Notes: a model not told the origin generated them from the letters alone. A DNA stretch of 21,363 nucleotides from an uncultured Clostridiaceae bacterium (GCA_902477765.1 CABSIM010000044.1:1-21363), one strand, 5' to 3'. Shown: positions 4,986-13,133, counted from the first letter of the stretch. Numbers and translations: made by a program.

Positions 4986-6401
4986 GTGTTGAAAAGGCGG
5001 GCAGTACATAGGGACATGGCGGATGTGAATCTGTATGCGGCAAAGCGTCTCCGGGATATGGCGGAATCTCTGGGCGGTCTGGCGAAAACATTTGCAGGCG
5101 CAGACCGGGATCCGGGACTTTCCGGGGAAGACGGACTGGCCGCGCTGGAAACGGCAGCGGCCATGGTCTGCGGCAGCTGTGAAAAATGCGGACTTACCCA
5201 GGAAATCCGGAAAGAAGAAAACGGAGAGAATTATTATCTCTATTATCTGCTGAGAACATTTGAGAAAAAAGGATGTATCGATTATGAGGACATGCCCAGG
5301 AGATTCCTGGAGACCTGCAGAAGGAAAGCAGATTATCTGGGCCAGCTGAACCGCAGCCTGGGACGGGCCTCCATGAATCTCACCTGGAAAAACAGGTTTC
5401 TGGAAAGCCGGGACGCTGTCATGGTGCAGTTCAGGGAGATGGCCGGCATACTGGAGGAGTTTTCCGGACAGATGGAGCAGGCGCGGGATGTTACGGAACC
5501 GGCGGAGGCCGCGCTGCGGATGACGTTCCGAAGACGCCGGGTGTCGGTGGAAAGTCTTCTGGTGCTTCAGTATGGAGGACAGCACAGGGAAGTATTCATG
5601 ACAGCGAGGACCACCAACGGCCGGTGCATGACGGCCAGAGATGCGGCGGAACTGCTGGGACATGCAATAAAAGGAAAATGGGTTCCGGCCAGAGACGGAA
5701 AAACTCTGATCACCAGAAATCCGTCATCTTTCCGGTTTATGGAGGACGGGAAATACCGGGTGCTGTTTGGATCGGCCAGAACGCCGCGGCAGGGAGAAGA
5801 GGTTTCCGGTGACAGCTTTACTTTCAGAAGCGGACTTCCCGGCCAGGCCATTATAAGTCTGTCGGACGGCATGGGCAGCGGGCGGCAGGCCAATGAAGAC
5901 AGTGAAAAAGTCATCGAGCTGACAGAGCAGCTGCTGGAAACGGGATTTTCGGCCAGAGCCGCACTGAAGCTGGTCAATACCGTACTGCTGCTGACAGGAA
6001 CGGCAGAACGTCCGGCAACTCTGGATCTGGGGCTGGTGGACCTGTATTCAGGAGTACTGGAAGCCATGAAGCTGGGAGCGGCTGCCACATTTGTGATGGG
6101 ACGCGGCGAGGTGGAGACTCTGGAGTCGGAAAATGTGCCTGCCGGCATCCTGAATCCGGTGGAACCGGTGCTTCTTTCCAGGAAACTCTGGGACGGAGAC
6201 AGGGTTGTAATGGTCAGCGACGGCATTCTGGACGCCATGCCGGGGGAGGAGAAGGAGGCTGCATTCCGGGATTTTCTGGCGGGACTTCCGGAGACCGGAC
6301 CGCAGGAGACCGCGGAGCTGATCCTGACATTTGCCCTGTCGTTTGAAGGCCAGCCGCGGGATGATATGACAGTCCTGGTGGGAGGAATTTATGAGCGCTA
6401 G
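4986..6401 (+). CDS. spoIIE: SpoIIE-type PP2C phosphatase lacking the membrane domain
   Basis: 471 residues from GTG 4986, 6 bases after GGAGGG (4974-4979). SpoIIE dephosphorylates SpoIIAA to release sigma-F in the forespore and takes part in polar septation. Residues about 10-190 match the SpoIIE regulatory region, with a cysteine-rich VCGSCEKCG (61-69), helical repeats and FRRRRVSVESLL (181-192). The PP2C domain follows: SGDSF (274-278, metal Asp276), DGMGSG (294-299), TLDLG (345-349), VSDGILDA (410-417) and RDDMTVLV (458-465), so all metal-binding motifs are present. Canonical SpoIIE has about 800 residues and ten N-terminal membrane helices. None are here, and the strong ribosome site and promoter directly upstream leave no room for them. 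Likely a soluble enzyme relying on another protein for membrane localisation. Gene identity rests on the motifs plus the divIC-spoIIE-tilS-hpt-ftsH order. Confidence 0.92.
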   Translation: MLKRRAVHRDMADVNLYAAKRLRDMAESLGGLAKTFAGADRDPGLSGEDGLAALETAAAMVCGSCEKCGLTQEIRKEENGENYYLYYLLRTFEKKGCIDYEDMPRRFLETCRRKADYLGQLNRSLGRASMNLTWKNRFLESRDAVMVQFREMAGILEEFSGQMEQARDVTEPAEAALRMTFRRRRVSVESLLVLQYGGQHREVFMTARTTNGRCMTARDAAELLGHAIKGKWVPARDGKTLITRNPSSFRFMEDGKYRVLFGSARTPRQGEEVSGDSFTFRSGLPGQAIISLSDGMGSGRQANEDSEKVIELTEQLLETGFSARAALKLVNTVLLLTGTAERPATLDLGLVDLYSGVLEAMKLGAAATFVMGRGEVETLESENVPAGILNPVEPVLLSRKLWDGDRVVMVSDGILDAMPGEEKEAAFRDFLAGLPETGPQETAELILTFALSFEGQPRDDMTVLVGGIYER

Positions 6402-6444
6402 GACACAGGTCCGGGCGGGAAACGGGAAGGCAGCCAGGAAAAAC

Positions 6445-6473
6445 TTGTCACCGGGGGAAAATGCCTGTATAAT
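6445..6473 (+). promoter_or_regulatory. Sigma-A promoter of tilS-hpt-ftsH
   Basis: TTGTCA (6445-6450), 17-base spacer, TATAAT (6468-6473). Five of six and six of six consensus bases at ideal spacing; transcription should begin near 6480. Confidence 0.88.
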
Positions 6474-6497
6474 AAGCCTGATGGAAAGGGCATGAGT

Positions 6498-7925
6498 ATG
6501 AACAGGCAGGAAACGGAAAAAAAAGTTCTGGAATTTATGAAGAAATATCATATGGCAGACGGAGGAGACTGCATCCTGGCAGCTGTGTCGGGAGGCGCCG
6601 ATTCCGTGTGCCTTCTTATTATTCTGGCAGAACTCAGAAAAACTCTGGGAATCCGCCTGTACGCCATGCATATGAATCATGGACTCAGGGGAGAGGAAGC
6701 GGACCGGGATGAAGCGTATACGGAGGAACTGTGCCGCAGGCTGGATGTTCCGTGCAGGGTCGTGCATGAAGACGTCAGATCTCTGGCTGCGCAGAAGGGA
6801 ATGTCGCTGGAAGAAGCCGGAAGGGAACTGAGGTACCGTCATCTTCGGGAAGAGGCGGAACGGTCCGGATGCAGCCGGATTGCGGTGGCCCATCACATGG
6901 ATGACAGCGTGGAAACGGTCCTGTTCCATCTGTTCAGAGGCAGCGGCCTTCACGGCCTTTCCGGCATCCGGCCGGTGAGGGGGAATATTATCCGCCCGCT
7001 GCTGTGCCTCAGACGGAAGGAAACCGAAGGGTATCTGAAGGAACTGGGCATCGGCTGGTGCGAAGATTCCACAAACCGGCTTACAGACTATGCCAGAAAC
7101 CGGCTGAGAAATGAGCTGATGCCCTGGGCGGAAGAAAAAATCAATCCCCGCGCGGCGGAACATGTCCTGGCTGCCTCAGCCCTGGCGCAGCAGGCGGATG
7201 AATATTTTGAAAGTCTGGCGGAAACCCTTCTTTCGGAAGAACGAAAACAGAAGGTGGCTGCGGGAGCAGTGCGCAGGGAGACCCTGGAGCGTCAGCCTGA
7301 GATCATAAAAACATATGTGATCCGCGCTCTGATTGCGGAAGCAGCCGGTGAAAACAGAGATATTTCTTCCCGCCATATGGAAGGAATCCTGGCAATGACC
7401 GGGCCGGGAGGAGGAAACCGTCTGATGCTGCCGGGCGGCCTGACAGCAGGAAAGGATCAGCGGTTTCTCAGAATCCGGAAGGAGGGCCCTTCTGAGGAGC
7501 GTCAGCTGCCGGAAATCTGTCTGCAGCTGCCGGAAAAGGGAGGATATCTGGAAAAAGAGCTTCCGGGAGGCCGCGGAACGGCTTTTCTGAGAGCATTTTC
7601 GTGGGAAAAAGACCGGGAAATTCCCAAAAACCAGTATACGAAATGGTTTGATTATGCTAAAATAAAAGATACGTTGTTTGTCCGGACCAGAAAAGAAGGG
7701 GATTTTTTCCTGATTTCAGGGGGTAAAAAGAAAAATCTCCGCCGGTATCTGATTGATGAAAAGATTCCGGAAGAAGAGCGAGGACAGATTCTTCTGCTGG
7801 CGGAGGGGCACCATATTCTGTGGGTAATCGGCCGCCGCATCAGCGAATACTATAAAATAACGGAAGAAACCGAAACGATACTGGAAATACGGATCGGCAA
7901 AGGAGAAGAAGGATATGGCGGATAA
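6498..7925 (+). CDS. tilS: TilS, tRNA(Ile)-lysidine synthetase
   Basis: 475 residues from ATG 6498, which has AAGGG (6486-6490) at the right distance; the ATG at 6492 sits too close to that site. TilS uses ATP and lysine to convert C34 of tRNA-Ile(CAU) to lysidine, which switches decoding from AUG to AUA; it is essential. The PP-loop SGGADS (31-36) starts an N-type ATP pyrophosphatase domain, with HMNHGLRG (59-66) and HHMDDSVETVL following. The middle helical substrate domain and the C-terminal TilS-C domain (GGKKKNLRRYLIDEKIPEEE, then VIGRRISEYYKI) are present, so it is full length. It overlaps hpt by 11 bases, as expected for a tilS-hpt-ftsH operon. Confidence 0.96.
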   Translation: MNRQETEKKVLEFMKKYHMADGGDCILAAVSGGADSVCLLIILAELRKTLGIRLYAMHMNHGLRGEEADRDEAYTEELCRRLDVPCRVVHEDVRSLAAQKGMSLEEAGRELRYRHLREEAERSGCSRIAVAHHMDDSVETVLFHLFRGSGLHGLSGIRPVRGNIIRPLLCLRRKETEGYLKELGIGWCEDSTNRLTDYARNRLRNELMPWAEEKINPRAAEHVLAASALAQQADEYFESLAETLLSEERKQKVAAGAVRRETLERQPEIIKTYVIRALIAEAAGENRDISSRHMEGILAMTGPGGGNRLMLPGGLTAGKDQRFLRIRKEGPSEERQLPEICLQLPEKGGYLEKELPGGRGTAFLRAFSWEKDREIPKNQYTKWFDYAKIKDTLFVRTRKEGDFFLISGGKKKNLRRYLIDEKIPEEERGQILLLAEGHHILWVIGRRISEYYKITEETETILEIRIGKGEEGYGG

Positions 7926-8442
7926 AATTCGTGTACTGCTGAATGAAGAGCAAGTGGATCAGAGAATCCGGGAGATTGCTGATGAGATTAACCGTGATTA
8001 TGCAGGAAAGGAAATCCATCTGATCTGCATTTTAAAGGGCGGTGTATTTTTTACCTGTGAACTTGCAAAACGGCTGACGGTGCCTGTGACGCTGGACTTT
8101 ATGTCAGTATCCAGCTACGGAAGCGGAACCGAGTCTTCCGGTGTGGTAAAGATTGTAAAGGATCTGGACCAGCCGCTGGCAGGGAAAAATGTGCTGATTG
8201 TGGAAGACATCATTGACTCAGGCAGAACCCTGGCGTATCTGATCGAGATCCTGAAACAGCGGGGACCGAAACAGATCGAACTCTGTACACTGCTTGACAA
8301 ACCTGAACGCAGGGTGAAAAAGCAGGTACAGGTGAAATATACATGCTTTACCATTCCGGACGAATTTGTGGTGGGCTATGGGCTGGATTATGACCAGAAG
8401 TACCGGAACCTGCCGTTTATCGGGGTTGTGGAGCAGGAATAA
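7915..8442 (+). CDS. hpt: Hypoxanthine-guanine phosphoribosyltransferase
   Basis: 175 residues, normal for bacterial HPRT. It transfers phosphoribose from PRPP to hypoxanthine or guanine (purine salvage, cytoplasm). The PRPP loop VLIVEDIIDSGRTLAYL (93-109) has the acidic pair and DSGRT; the diphosphate loop ILKGG is at 39-43, the flexible loop SSYGSGTESSG at 66-76, and the base-binding DEFVVGYGLDYDQKYR at 149-164. The start overlaps the end of tilS, and AGGAG lies 9 bases upstream. In Bacillus the HprT-TilS pair also activates ftsH; the same order here makes a similar link possible, which I infer only from position. Confidence 0.97.
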   Translation: MADKIRVLLNEEQVDQRIREIADEINRDYAGKEIHLICILKGGVFFTCELAKRLTVPVTLDFMSVSSYGSGTESSGVVKIVKDLDQPLAGKNVLIVEDIIDSGRTLAYLIEILKQRGPKQIELCTLLDKPERRVKKQVQVKYTCFTIPDEFVVGYGLDYDQKYRNLPFIGVVEQE

Positions 8443-8454
8443 GGAGGCAGCCAG

Positions 8455-10266
8455 TTGAAACAAAACCAGCAATTTCGCGGAGTCGGACTTGTGCTCCTGG
8501 TGGCGGCGCTTATTATCTTTGCGTCCAGCCTGACGACCCGGGGCGGCCTGTTCGATGACAATATGAGCCATCAGGAATTCATGATGGCGGTGGAAAACGG
8601 GACCATCGAGGCAGTCCAGATCAACCAGAACAGGCAGACACCTACAGGTTCTCTTACAATTCTCATGACAGACGGGGACAGAAGACGGCTTCCGGTATCG
8701 GATGTGATTGAGACGGAAAAACTTCTGGAGGCAAATCAGATTGATTATGAACTGATGGATGTTCCCCAGGACAATTACCTGATGACGGTGATCCTGCCCA
8801 TCGGACTTTCTGCTGTTGTGATCATGTTTATCATCATGTACATGAACGCAAGGCTCAGCAGCGGAGGCGGCAATTCCAAAATGATGAATTTCGGAAAAAG
8901 CCGTGCGAAGATGAGCCGCACCAATTCGGTGAACTTTACCAAGGTGGCCGGACTGGAGGAGGAGAAAGAAGAGCTGGAGGAGATCGTGGATTTCCTGAAA
9001 GAGCCGAAAAAATACACGGATGTGGGTGCGAGAATCCCCAAGGGAGTGATTCTTGTGGGACCTCCGGGAACCGGAAAGACACTTCTGGCAAAAGCGGTGG
9101 CCGGAGAAGCAGGAGTTCCGTTTTTCTCTATTTCCGGTTCGGATTTCGTGGAAATGTTTGTGGGTGTGGGTGCTTCCCGTGTCAGGGACCTTTTTGAAGA
9201 AGCCAAGAAGAATTCTCCGTGCATCGTATTTATCGATGAGATTGATGCTGTGGCAAGACGGAGAGGGACCGGAATGGGAGGCGGACACGATGAACGCGAG
9301 CAGACTCTGAACCAGCTTCTGGTGGAGATGGACGGTTTCGGCATCAATGAGGGAATCATCGTGATGGCAGCCACCAACCGTGTGGATATTCTGGACCCTG
9401 CAATCCTGAGGCCGGGACGTTTTGACCGGAAGGTGGCCGTGGGACGCCCGGATATCAAGGGCAGAGAAGAGATTCTGATGGTACATGCCAAGGATAAACC
9501 GCTGGGCGACGATGTGGATCTGAAACGGATTGCCAGAACCACAGCCGGTTTCACCGGAGCGGACCTGGAAAATCTTCTCAATGAGGCAGCCATCCGCGCG
9601 GCGAAGGAAAACCGGAGATATCTCCAGCAGAAAGACATTGATCAGGCCTTTGTAAAAGTGGGAATCGGCGCGGAAAAGAGAAGCAAGGTGATTTCTGAAA
9701 AAGAGAAGAAGATCACAGCATATCACGAAGCGGGCCATGCCATCCTGTTTCACGTGCTGCCGGACATGGGACCGGTGCATACCATTTCCATTATTCCTAC
9801 GGGAATGGGGGCTGCAGGATATACGATGCCGCTGCCGGAACAGGATGAGATGTTCAACACCAAAGGAAAGATGCTGCAGAACATCATGGTTTCCCTGGGA
9901 GGCCGGATTGCAGAGGAACTGATTTTCGGTGATGTGACAACAGGAGCGTCTCAGGACATCAAGGAAGCGACTGCCATTGCCAGAGCCATGGTGACTCAGT
10001 ACGGCATGTCAGAGCGCGTGGGAATGATCAATTATGACAGCAACGACGGCGAGGTGTTTATCGGCCGTGATCTTGCCCACACAAGAAGCTACGGGGAAGA
10101 TGTGGCCACTGCCATTGACAGCGAAGTGAAACGGATCATTGATGAATGCTACGAAAAGGCGAAGCAGATCATCCAGGAACATGAGCCGGTGCTGCATAAA
10201 TGCTGCGAACTTCTTCTGGCCAGGGAGAAAATCGGACAGGAAGAGTTTGAGGCACTGTTTGTTTAA
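8455..10266 (+). CDS. ftsH: FtsH, membrane-bound ATP-dependent zinc metalloprotease
   Basis: 603 residues from TTG 8455, 7 bases after AAGGAGG (8441-8447). It is a hexameric AAA+ protease that extracts and degrades membrane and regulatory proteins. One membrane helix lies at about 9-25, an extracytoplasmic segment follows, and a second helix sits at about 110-130. In the AAA+ domain: Walker A GPPGTGKT (202-209), Walker B CIVFIDEIDA (256-265), pore FVGVGASRVRD (235-245), and second region of homology ATNRVDILDPAILRPGRFDR (306-325). In the protease domain: HEAGH (424-428) with the third zinc ligand Asp501 in ASQDIKEAT. All catalytic residues are present, and the length is slightly short of the usual 630-650 owing to a brief C-terminal tail. 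A strong terminator follows. Confidence 0.98.
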   Translation: MKQNQQFRGVGLVLLVAALIIFASSLTTRGGLFDDNMSHQEFMMAVENGTIEAVQINQNRQTPTGSLTILMTDGDRRRLPVSDVIETEKLLEANQIDYELMDVPQDNYLMTVILPIGLSAVVIMFIIMYMNARLSSGGGNSKMMNFGKSRAKMSRTNSVNFTKVAGLEEEKEELEEIVDFLKEPKKYTDVGARIPKGVILVGPPGTGKTLLAKAVAGEAGVPFFSISGSDFVEMFVGVGASRVRDLFEEAKKNSPCIVFIDEIDAVARRRGTGMGGGHDEREQTLNQLLVEMDGFGINEGIIVMAATNRVDILDPAILRPGRFDRKVAVGRPDIKGREEILMVHAKDKPLGDDVDLKRIARTTAGFTGADLENLLNEAAIRAAKENRRYLQQKDIDQAFVKVGIGAEKRSKVISEKEKKITAYHEAGHAILFHVLPDMGPVHTISIIPTGMGAAGYTMPLPEQDEMFNTKGKMLQNIMVSLGGRIAEELIFGDVTTGASQDIKEATAIARAMVTQYGMSERVGMINYDSNDGEVFIGRDLAHTRSYGEDVATAIDSEVKRIIDECYEKAKQIIQEHEPVLHKCCELLLAREKIGQEEFEALFV

Positions 10267-10279
10267 GAAAATAAAGTTT

Positions 10280-10328
10280 GACGGCATTTGTGCAAAAGAA
10301 ACACAGGCAAGTGCCGTCTTTTCTTTTT
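10280..10328 (+). terminator. Terminator of the tilS-hpt-ftsH operon
   Basis: An 11-bp stem, GACGGCATTTG (10280-10290) with CAAGTGCCGTC (10308-10318), has one G-U pair and is followed by a T-rich tract (ttttctttttt-like) to 10328. Confidence 0.88.
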
Positions 10329-10442
10329 GGATGTTCAATACTGACAACAGAAAAACATGCCATAACAAATCCTACAAAAAAGAAATTGATATTCCTTAAA
10401 GTTTGTGCACACTTATTGGAGGACCTGTGTTATATTACAATA

Positions 10443-10548
10443 CGTAACCCCCCCCCAATACATTATATAGTTTTTGCTATACCCCATAAGAGACATAATA
10501 CCTTTTCCGAAATAAGGCCAGCGATTCCCCGCTGGCCTTATTTCTTTT
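10443..10548 (+). ncRNA. Candidate small RNA or attenuated leader of about 105 nt
   Basis: An extended -10 element (TG at 10428-10429, then TATATT 10431-10436) would start RNA near 10443. There is no convincing -35. The RNA would begin next to a run of nine C (10448-10456), contain a small hairpin TATAG/CTATA (10466-10481), and end at a 14-bp terminator. No open frame with a ribosome site is present. Alternatives: a regulatory leader of the downstream amylase-like gene, or simply a promoter remnant before a terminator. I do not recognise a known RNA family. Confidence 0.35.
10510..10548 (+). terminator. Very strong hairpin terminator
   Basis: A perfect 14-bp stem, AAATAAGGCCAGCG (10510-10523) with CGCTGGCCTTATTT (10530-10543), has a 6-base loop and is followed by CTTTTAT. 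The AAAT/ATTT ends let it work on both strands. It lies about 180 bases after the ftsH terminator, so it needs its own transcript or acts as a backup. Confidence 0.85.
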
Positions 10549-10603
10549 ATGGGAGTGCCGGGGATGGGGAGCAAGAAAAAACGTGCAAAACGACATAATA
10601 TCC

Positions 10604-10611
10604 TGTATAAT
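10604..10611 (+). promoter_or_regulatory. Candidate promoter of the GH13 gene
   Basis: TATAAT at 10606-10611 sits in the context CCTGTATAAT, the same as the tilS -10. The -35 region (around GTGCAA, 10583-10588) is poor. The leader to the ATG would be about 100 bases. Confidence 0.5.
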
Positions 10612-10717
10612 AGAAGAACGGTCCCTGAATATTCCGCACAGGATGGGAAATGTGCCGGGAACCAGAGGACAGATCCGGGGGGAGACAGAGGCATAAACAG
10701 GAGAAGGAGGCTTTTCC

Positions 10718-12766
10718 ATGAAAAAAGCGGCTCTGTTCTGCGACGAGACGTTGGATTACCGGCAGCCGGAAGAACCGGATGCAGGAGATGCGGTGACCAT
10801 AAAATTCCGCACGGCGAAAGATGATGTGGATGCAGTATATATGATCATTGACGGGGAAGAGGAAAAGATCCGGATGGAAAGATGCGGATCCGAAGGGCTG
10901 TTTGATTTTTTTGAGACCCGGATCCATGTGAAAGAGGTTCCCGTCTGCTATTACTTTGAAATACAGAGCGGCAGCGATACCTGCTGCTTCAACCGCCTGG
11001 GTGTTGCGGAGGACATGAGCAGACATCTGATGTTCCGGATTACTCCGGGCTTTCATGTTCCTGCATGGGCGAAGGGTGCGGTCATGTACCAGATTTTTGT
11101 GGACCGGTTCCGGAACGGCGATCCGTCCAATGATGTGGAATCAGATGAATATGTATATATCGGATACCCTGTAACCCGGGTGGAAAACTGGGAGGATGGC
11201 CTTTCGGTGATGGATGTGGACCGGTTTTACGGCGGAGACCTGAAAGGTATCTGGGAGAAACTGGACTATCTGAAGAGTCTTGGGGTGGAGGTTCTGTATC
11301 TGAGTCCCATTTTTGTATCCCCTTCCAACCATAAATATGACTGTCAGGATTATTCGCATGTGGACCCCCATTACGGAGTAATCGTCAGGGACGCTGACGG
11401 ACTGGTGACGGGTCTGGCAGCGGACAACCGGGAAGCGGAAAAATATATGGTACGTACTACGGATCCTGTAAATCTTGAGGCAAGTGACCGCTTCTTTGCG
11501 GAATTTGTGAAGGAAGTTCATCTGCGGGGCATGCGGATTATTCTGGACGGAGTGTTCAACCACTGCGGTTCCTTCAACAGATGGCTGGACCGTGAAAGAA
11601 TTTATGAAAAGAACGGCACGTATGAACCGGGGGCATATCATTCAGAACAGAGTCCCTACAGAACGTATTTCCGGTTTTCTGACGAGAACGGCTGGCCGGA
11701 CAACACGTCCTATGAAGGGTGGTGGGGGCACAATACCCTGCCGAAACTGAATTATGATGATACACCGGAACTTCAGGAACAGATCCTGAGCATTGCCGAG
11801 AAATGGGTATCTCCTCCTTACTGTGTGGACGGCTGGCGTCTGGACGTGGCGGCGGATCTGGGGCATACGCAGGAGTTCAATCATGAATTCTGGCGCAGAT
11901 TCCGGGAACGGGTCAAGAAGGCGAATCCGGAAGCGCTGATTCTGGCGGAGCATTATGGCGACGCTTCTTCCTGGCTGGCGGGAGATCAGTGGGATACGGT
12001 TATGAACTACGATGCGTTTATGGATCCGCTTTCCTGGTTCCTGACAGGGCTGGAAAAGCACAGCGACCGCTGCGAACCCCATCTTCACAGAAACAGTCAG
12101 GCTTTTTTCAGCACCATGGTCTATAACATGAGCAGAATGCAGACTCCGTCTCTGATGGCAGCCATGAATGAAATTTCCAATCACGATCATTCGCGCTTCC
12201 TTACGAGAACCAATCTGATGACCGGGCGGCTGGAGTCCAGAGGGGCGGAAGCTGCCTCGGAAAAAATCAATTACGGCATTTTCCGGGCAGGCGTGGTGGT
12301 ACAGATGACATGGCCCGGAGCTCCTACCATTTATTATGGAGATGAAGCCGGGTGCTGCGGCTGGACGGACCCCGATAACCGCCGGACATATCCGTGGGGG
12401 AAAGAAGATCAGGAACTGATTGAATTTCACCGCTATCTCACCGGAATCCGGAAGAAAAATACGGTCTTCCGCACGGGTTCCTTTAAGATCCTGCTGGCAG
12501 AGAACGGACTGATTGCATACGGAAGATTTACCGGAAAACGGGCGGCAGTGGTGGCAGTCAACAGTACCGGACGCCGCCAGGAGGCAAAGATTGCCGTCTG
12601 GGAGACCGGGGTCCGTCAGGAAACCATGGTGCGCGTGATGGAAACCACGGAACGCTGGTATAATGTGGGAAAAGTGGAATACCCTGTGGAAGACGGAAAA
12701 GTGACGGTAATTCTGGAACCATATGGAACCATGATTTTTGAAGAAAAAGAACTTGATTTTTCATGA
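10718..12766 (+). CDS. GH13 alpha-glucan hydrolase, neopullulanase/cyclomaltodextrinase type
   Basis: 682 residues, with ATG 7 bases after AGGAGG (10705-10710). No signal peptide, so cytoplasmic: it probably opens imported maltodextrins or cyclodextrins. Residues 1-110 resemble the N-terminal carbohydrate-binding module of GH13_20 enzymes, which promotes dimerisation. The barrel begins at WAKGAVMYQIFVDRF (117-131). The four GH13 regions are visible: DGVFNH (277-282), GWRLDVA (372-378, nucleophile Asp376), LAEHYGD (409-415, acid Glu411) and NHDHSRF (488-494, Asp490). FYGGDLKGI (170-178) and WWGHNTLPKLNY (335-346) are also typical of neopullulanase/maltogenic amylase. A C-terminal beta domain follows from about 585. 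Exact specificity cannot be read from the sequence. The tRNA promoter lies inside its last codons. Confidence 0.9.
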   Translation: MKKAALFCDETLDYRQPEEPDAGDAVTIKFRTAKDDVDAVYMIIDGEEEKIRMERCGSEGLFDFFETRIHVKEVPVCYYFEIQSGSDTCCFNRLGVAEDMSRHLMFRITPGFHVPAWAKGAVMYQIFVDRFRNGDPSNDVESDEYVYIGYPVTRVENWEDGLSVMDVDRFYGGDLKGIWEKLDYLKSLGVEVLYLSPIFVSPSNHKYDCQDYSHVDPHYGVIVRDADGLVTGLAADNREAEKYMVRTTDPVNLEASDRFFAEFVKEVHLRGMRIILDGVFNHCGSFNRWLDRERIYEKNGTYEPGAYHSEQSPYRTYFRFSDENGWPDNTSYEGWWGHNTLPKLNYDDTPELQEQILSIAEKWVSPPYCVDGWRLDVAADLGHTQEFNHEFWRRFRERVKKANPEALILAEHYGDASSWLAGDQWDTVMNYDAFMDPLSWFLTGLEKHSDRCEPHLHRNSQAFFSTMVYNMSRMQTPSLMAAMNEISNHDHSRFLTRTNLMTGRLESRGAEAASEKINYGIFRAGVVVQMTWPGAPTIYYGDEAGCCGWTDPDNRRTYPWGKEDQELIEFHRYLTGIRKKNTVFRTGSFKILLAENGLIAYGRFTGKRAAVVAVNSTGRRQEAKIAVWETGVRQETMVRVMETTERWYNVGKVEYPVEDGKVTVILEPYGTMIFEEKELDFS

Positions 12767-12781
12767 CTTTTGTGATATCAT
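12753..12781 (+). promoter_or_regulatory. Promoter of the tRNA operon
   Basis: TTGATT (12753-12758), 17-base spacer, TATCAT (12776-12781), with TG one base ahead (extended -10). The -35 lies in the last codons of the GH13 gene, and the start is expected near 12788. Confidence 0.6.
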
Positions 12782-12801
12782 TTTGACTTGTCAGAATGAT
12801 A
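12776..12801 (+). repeat. 26-bp dyad centred on the predicted tRNA transcription start
   Basis: TATCATT (12776-12782) pairs with AATGATA (12795-12801), and TGAC (12784-12787) with GTCA (12790-12793), with a single T/G mismatch position and a 2-base centre. No T tract follows. Confidence 0.8.
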
Positions 12802-12802
12802 T

Positions 12803-12884
12803 GGGCGGATTCCCGAGTGGCCAAAGGGGACAGACTGTAAATCTGCTGCAATTTGCTTCGGTGGTTCGAATCCACCTCCGCCCA
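12803..12884 (+). tRNA. tRNA-Tyr (anticodon GTA)
   Basis: 82 bases. Acceptor GGGCGGA/TCCGCCC with discriminator A, anticodon GTA within ACTGTAAAT, a long class II variable arm and T loop GGTTCGAATCC. The CCA end is not encoded. Confidence 0.95.
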
Positions 12885-12893
12885 GTTCCGATT

Positions 12894-12966
<73 letters not shown>

Positions 12967-12970
12967 TTTT

Positions 12971-13041
12971 GCGGGTGTAGTTCAATGGTAGAACACCAGC
13001 CTTCCAAGCTGGATACGTGGGTTCGATTCCCATCACCCGCT
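12971..13041 (+). tRNA. tRNA-Gly (anticodon TCC)
   Basis: 71 bases. Acceptor GCGGGTG/CACCCGC with discriminator T, short D arm AGTTCAATGGTAGAAC, anticodon loop CTTCCAA, T arm GTGGGTTCGATTCCCAT. It lies 4 bases after tRNA-Phe. No encoded CCA. Confidence 0.96.
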
Positions 13042-13054
13042 TCTGAAATGGAAG

Positions 13055-13096
13055 CTGTGTTCCGTTCCTGCGCAAAGGATCGGAATGCAGTTTTTT
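13055..13096 (+). terminator. Terminator of the tRNA operon
   Basis: CTGTGTTCCG (13055-13064) pairs with CGGAATGCAG (13081-13090) through two G-U pairs. An inner stem TCCT/AGGA extends it, and T6 follows at 13091-13096. Confidence 0.88.
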
Positions 13097-13119
13097 GTTA
13101 TACAGGAAACTTTGTTCCC

Positions 13120-13128
13120 TGTTATAAT
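13120..13128 (+). promoter_or_regulatory. Extended -10 promoter of the leader and yjbR-like gene
   Basis: TGT followed by TATAAT (13123-13128), a perfect extended -10. No -35 lies at the usual distance. The start is expected near 13134. Confidence 0.6.
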
Positions 13129-13133
13129 AAAAT

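Noticed and set aside
8218..9780. 520-codon open frame on the minus strand
   Set aside because: It mirrors ftsH, whose motifs are complete. Long antisense frames are expected with this codon usage. The translation is rich in His, Cys and Arg and has no domain.
10278..10598. 106-codon open frame after ftsH
   Set aside because: It crosses two terminators and the C9 run, has no ribosome site, and gives no family-like sequence.
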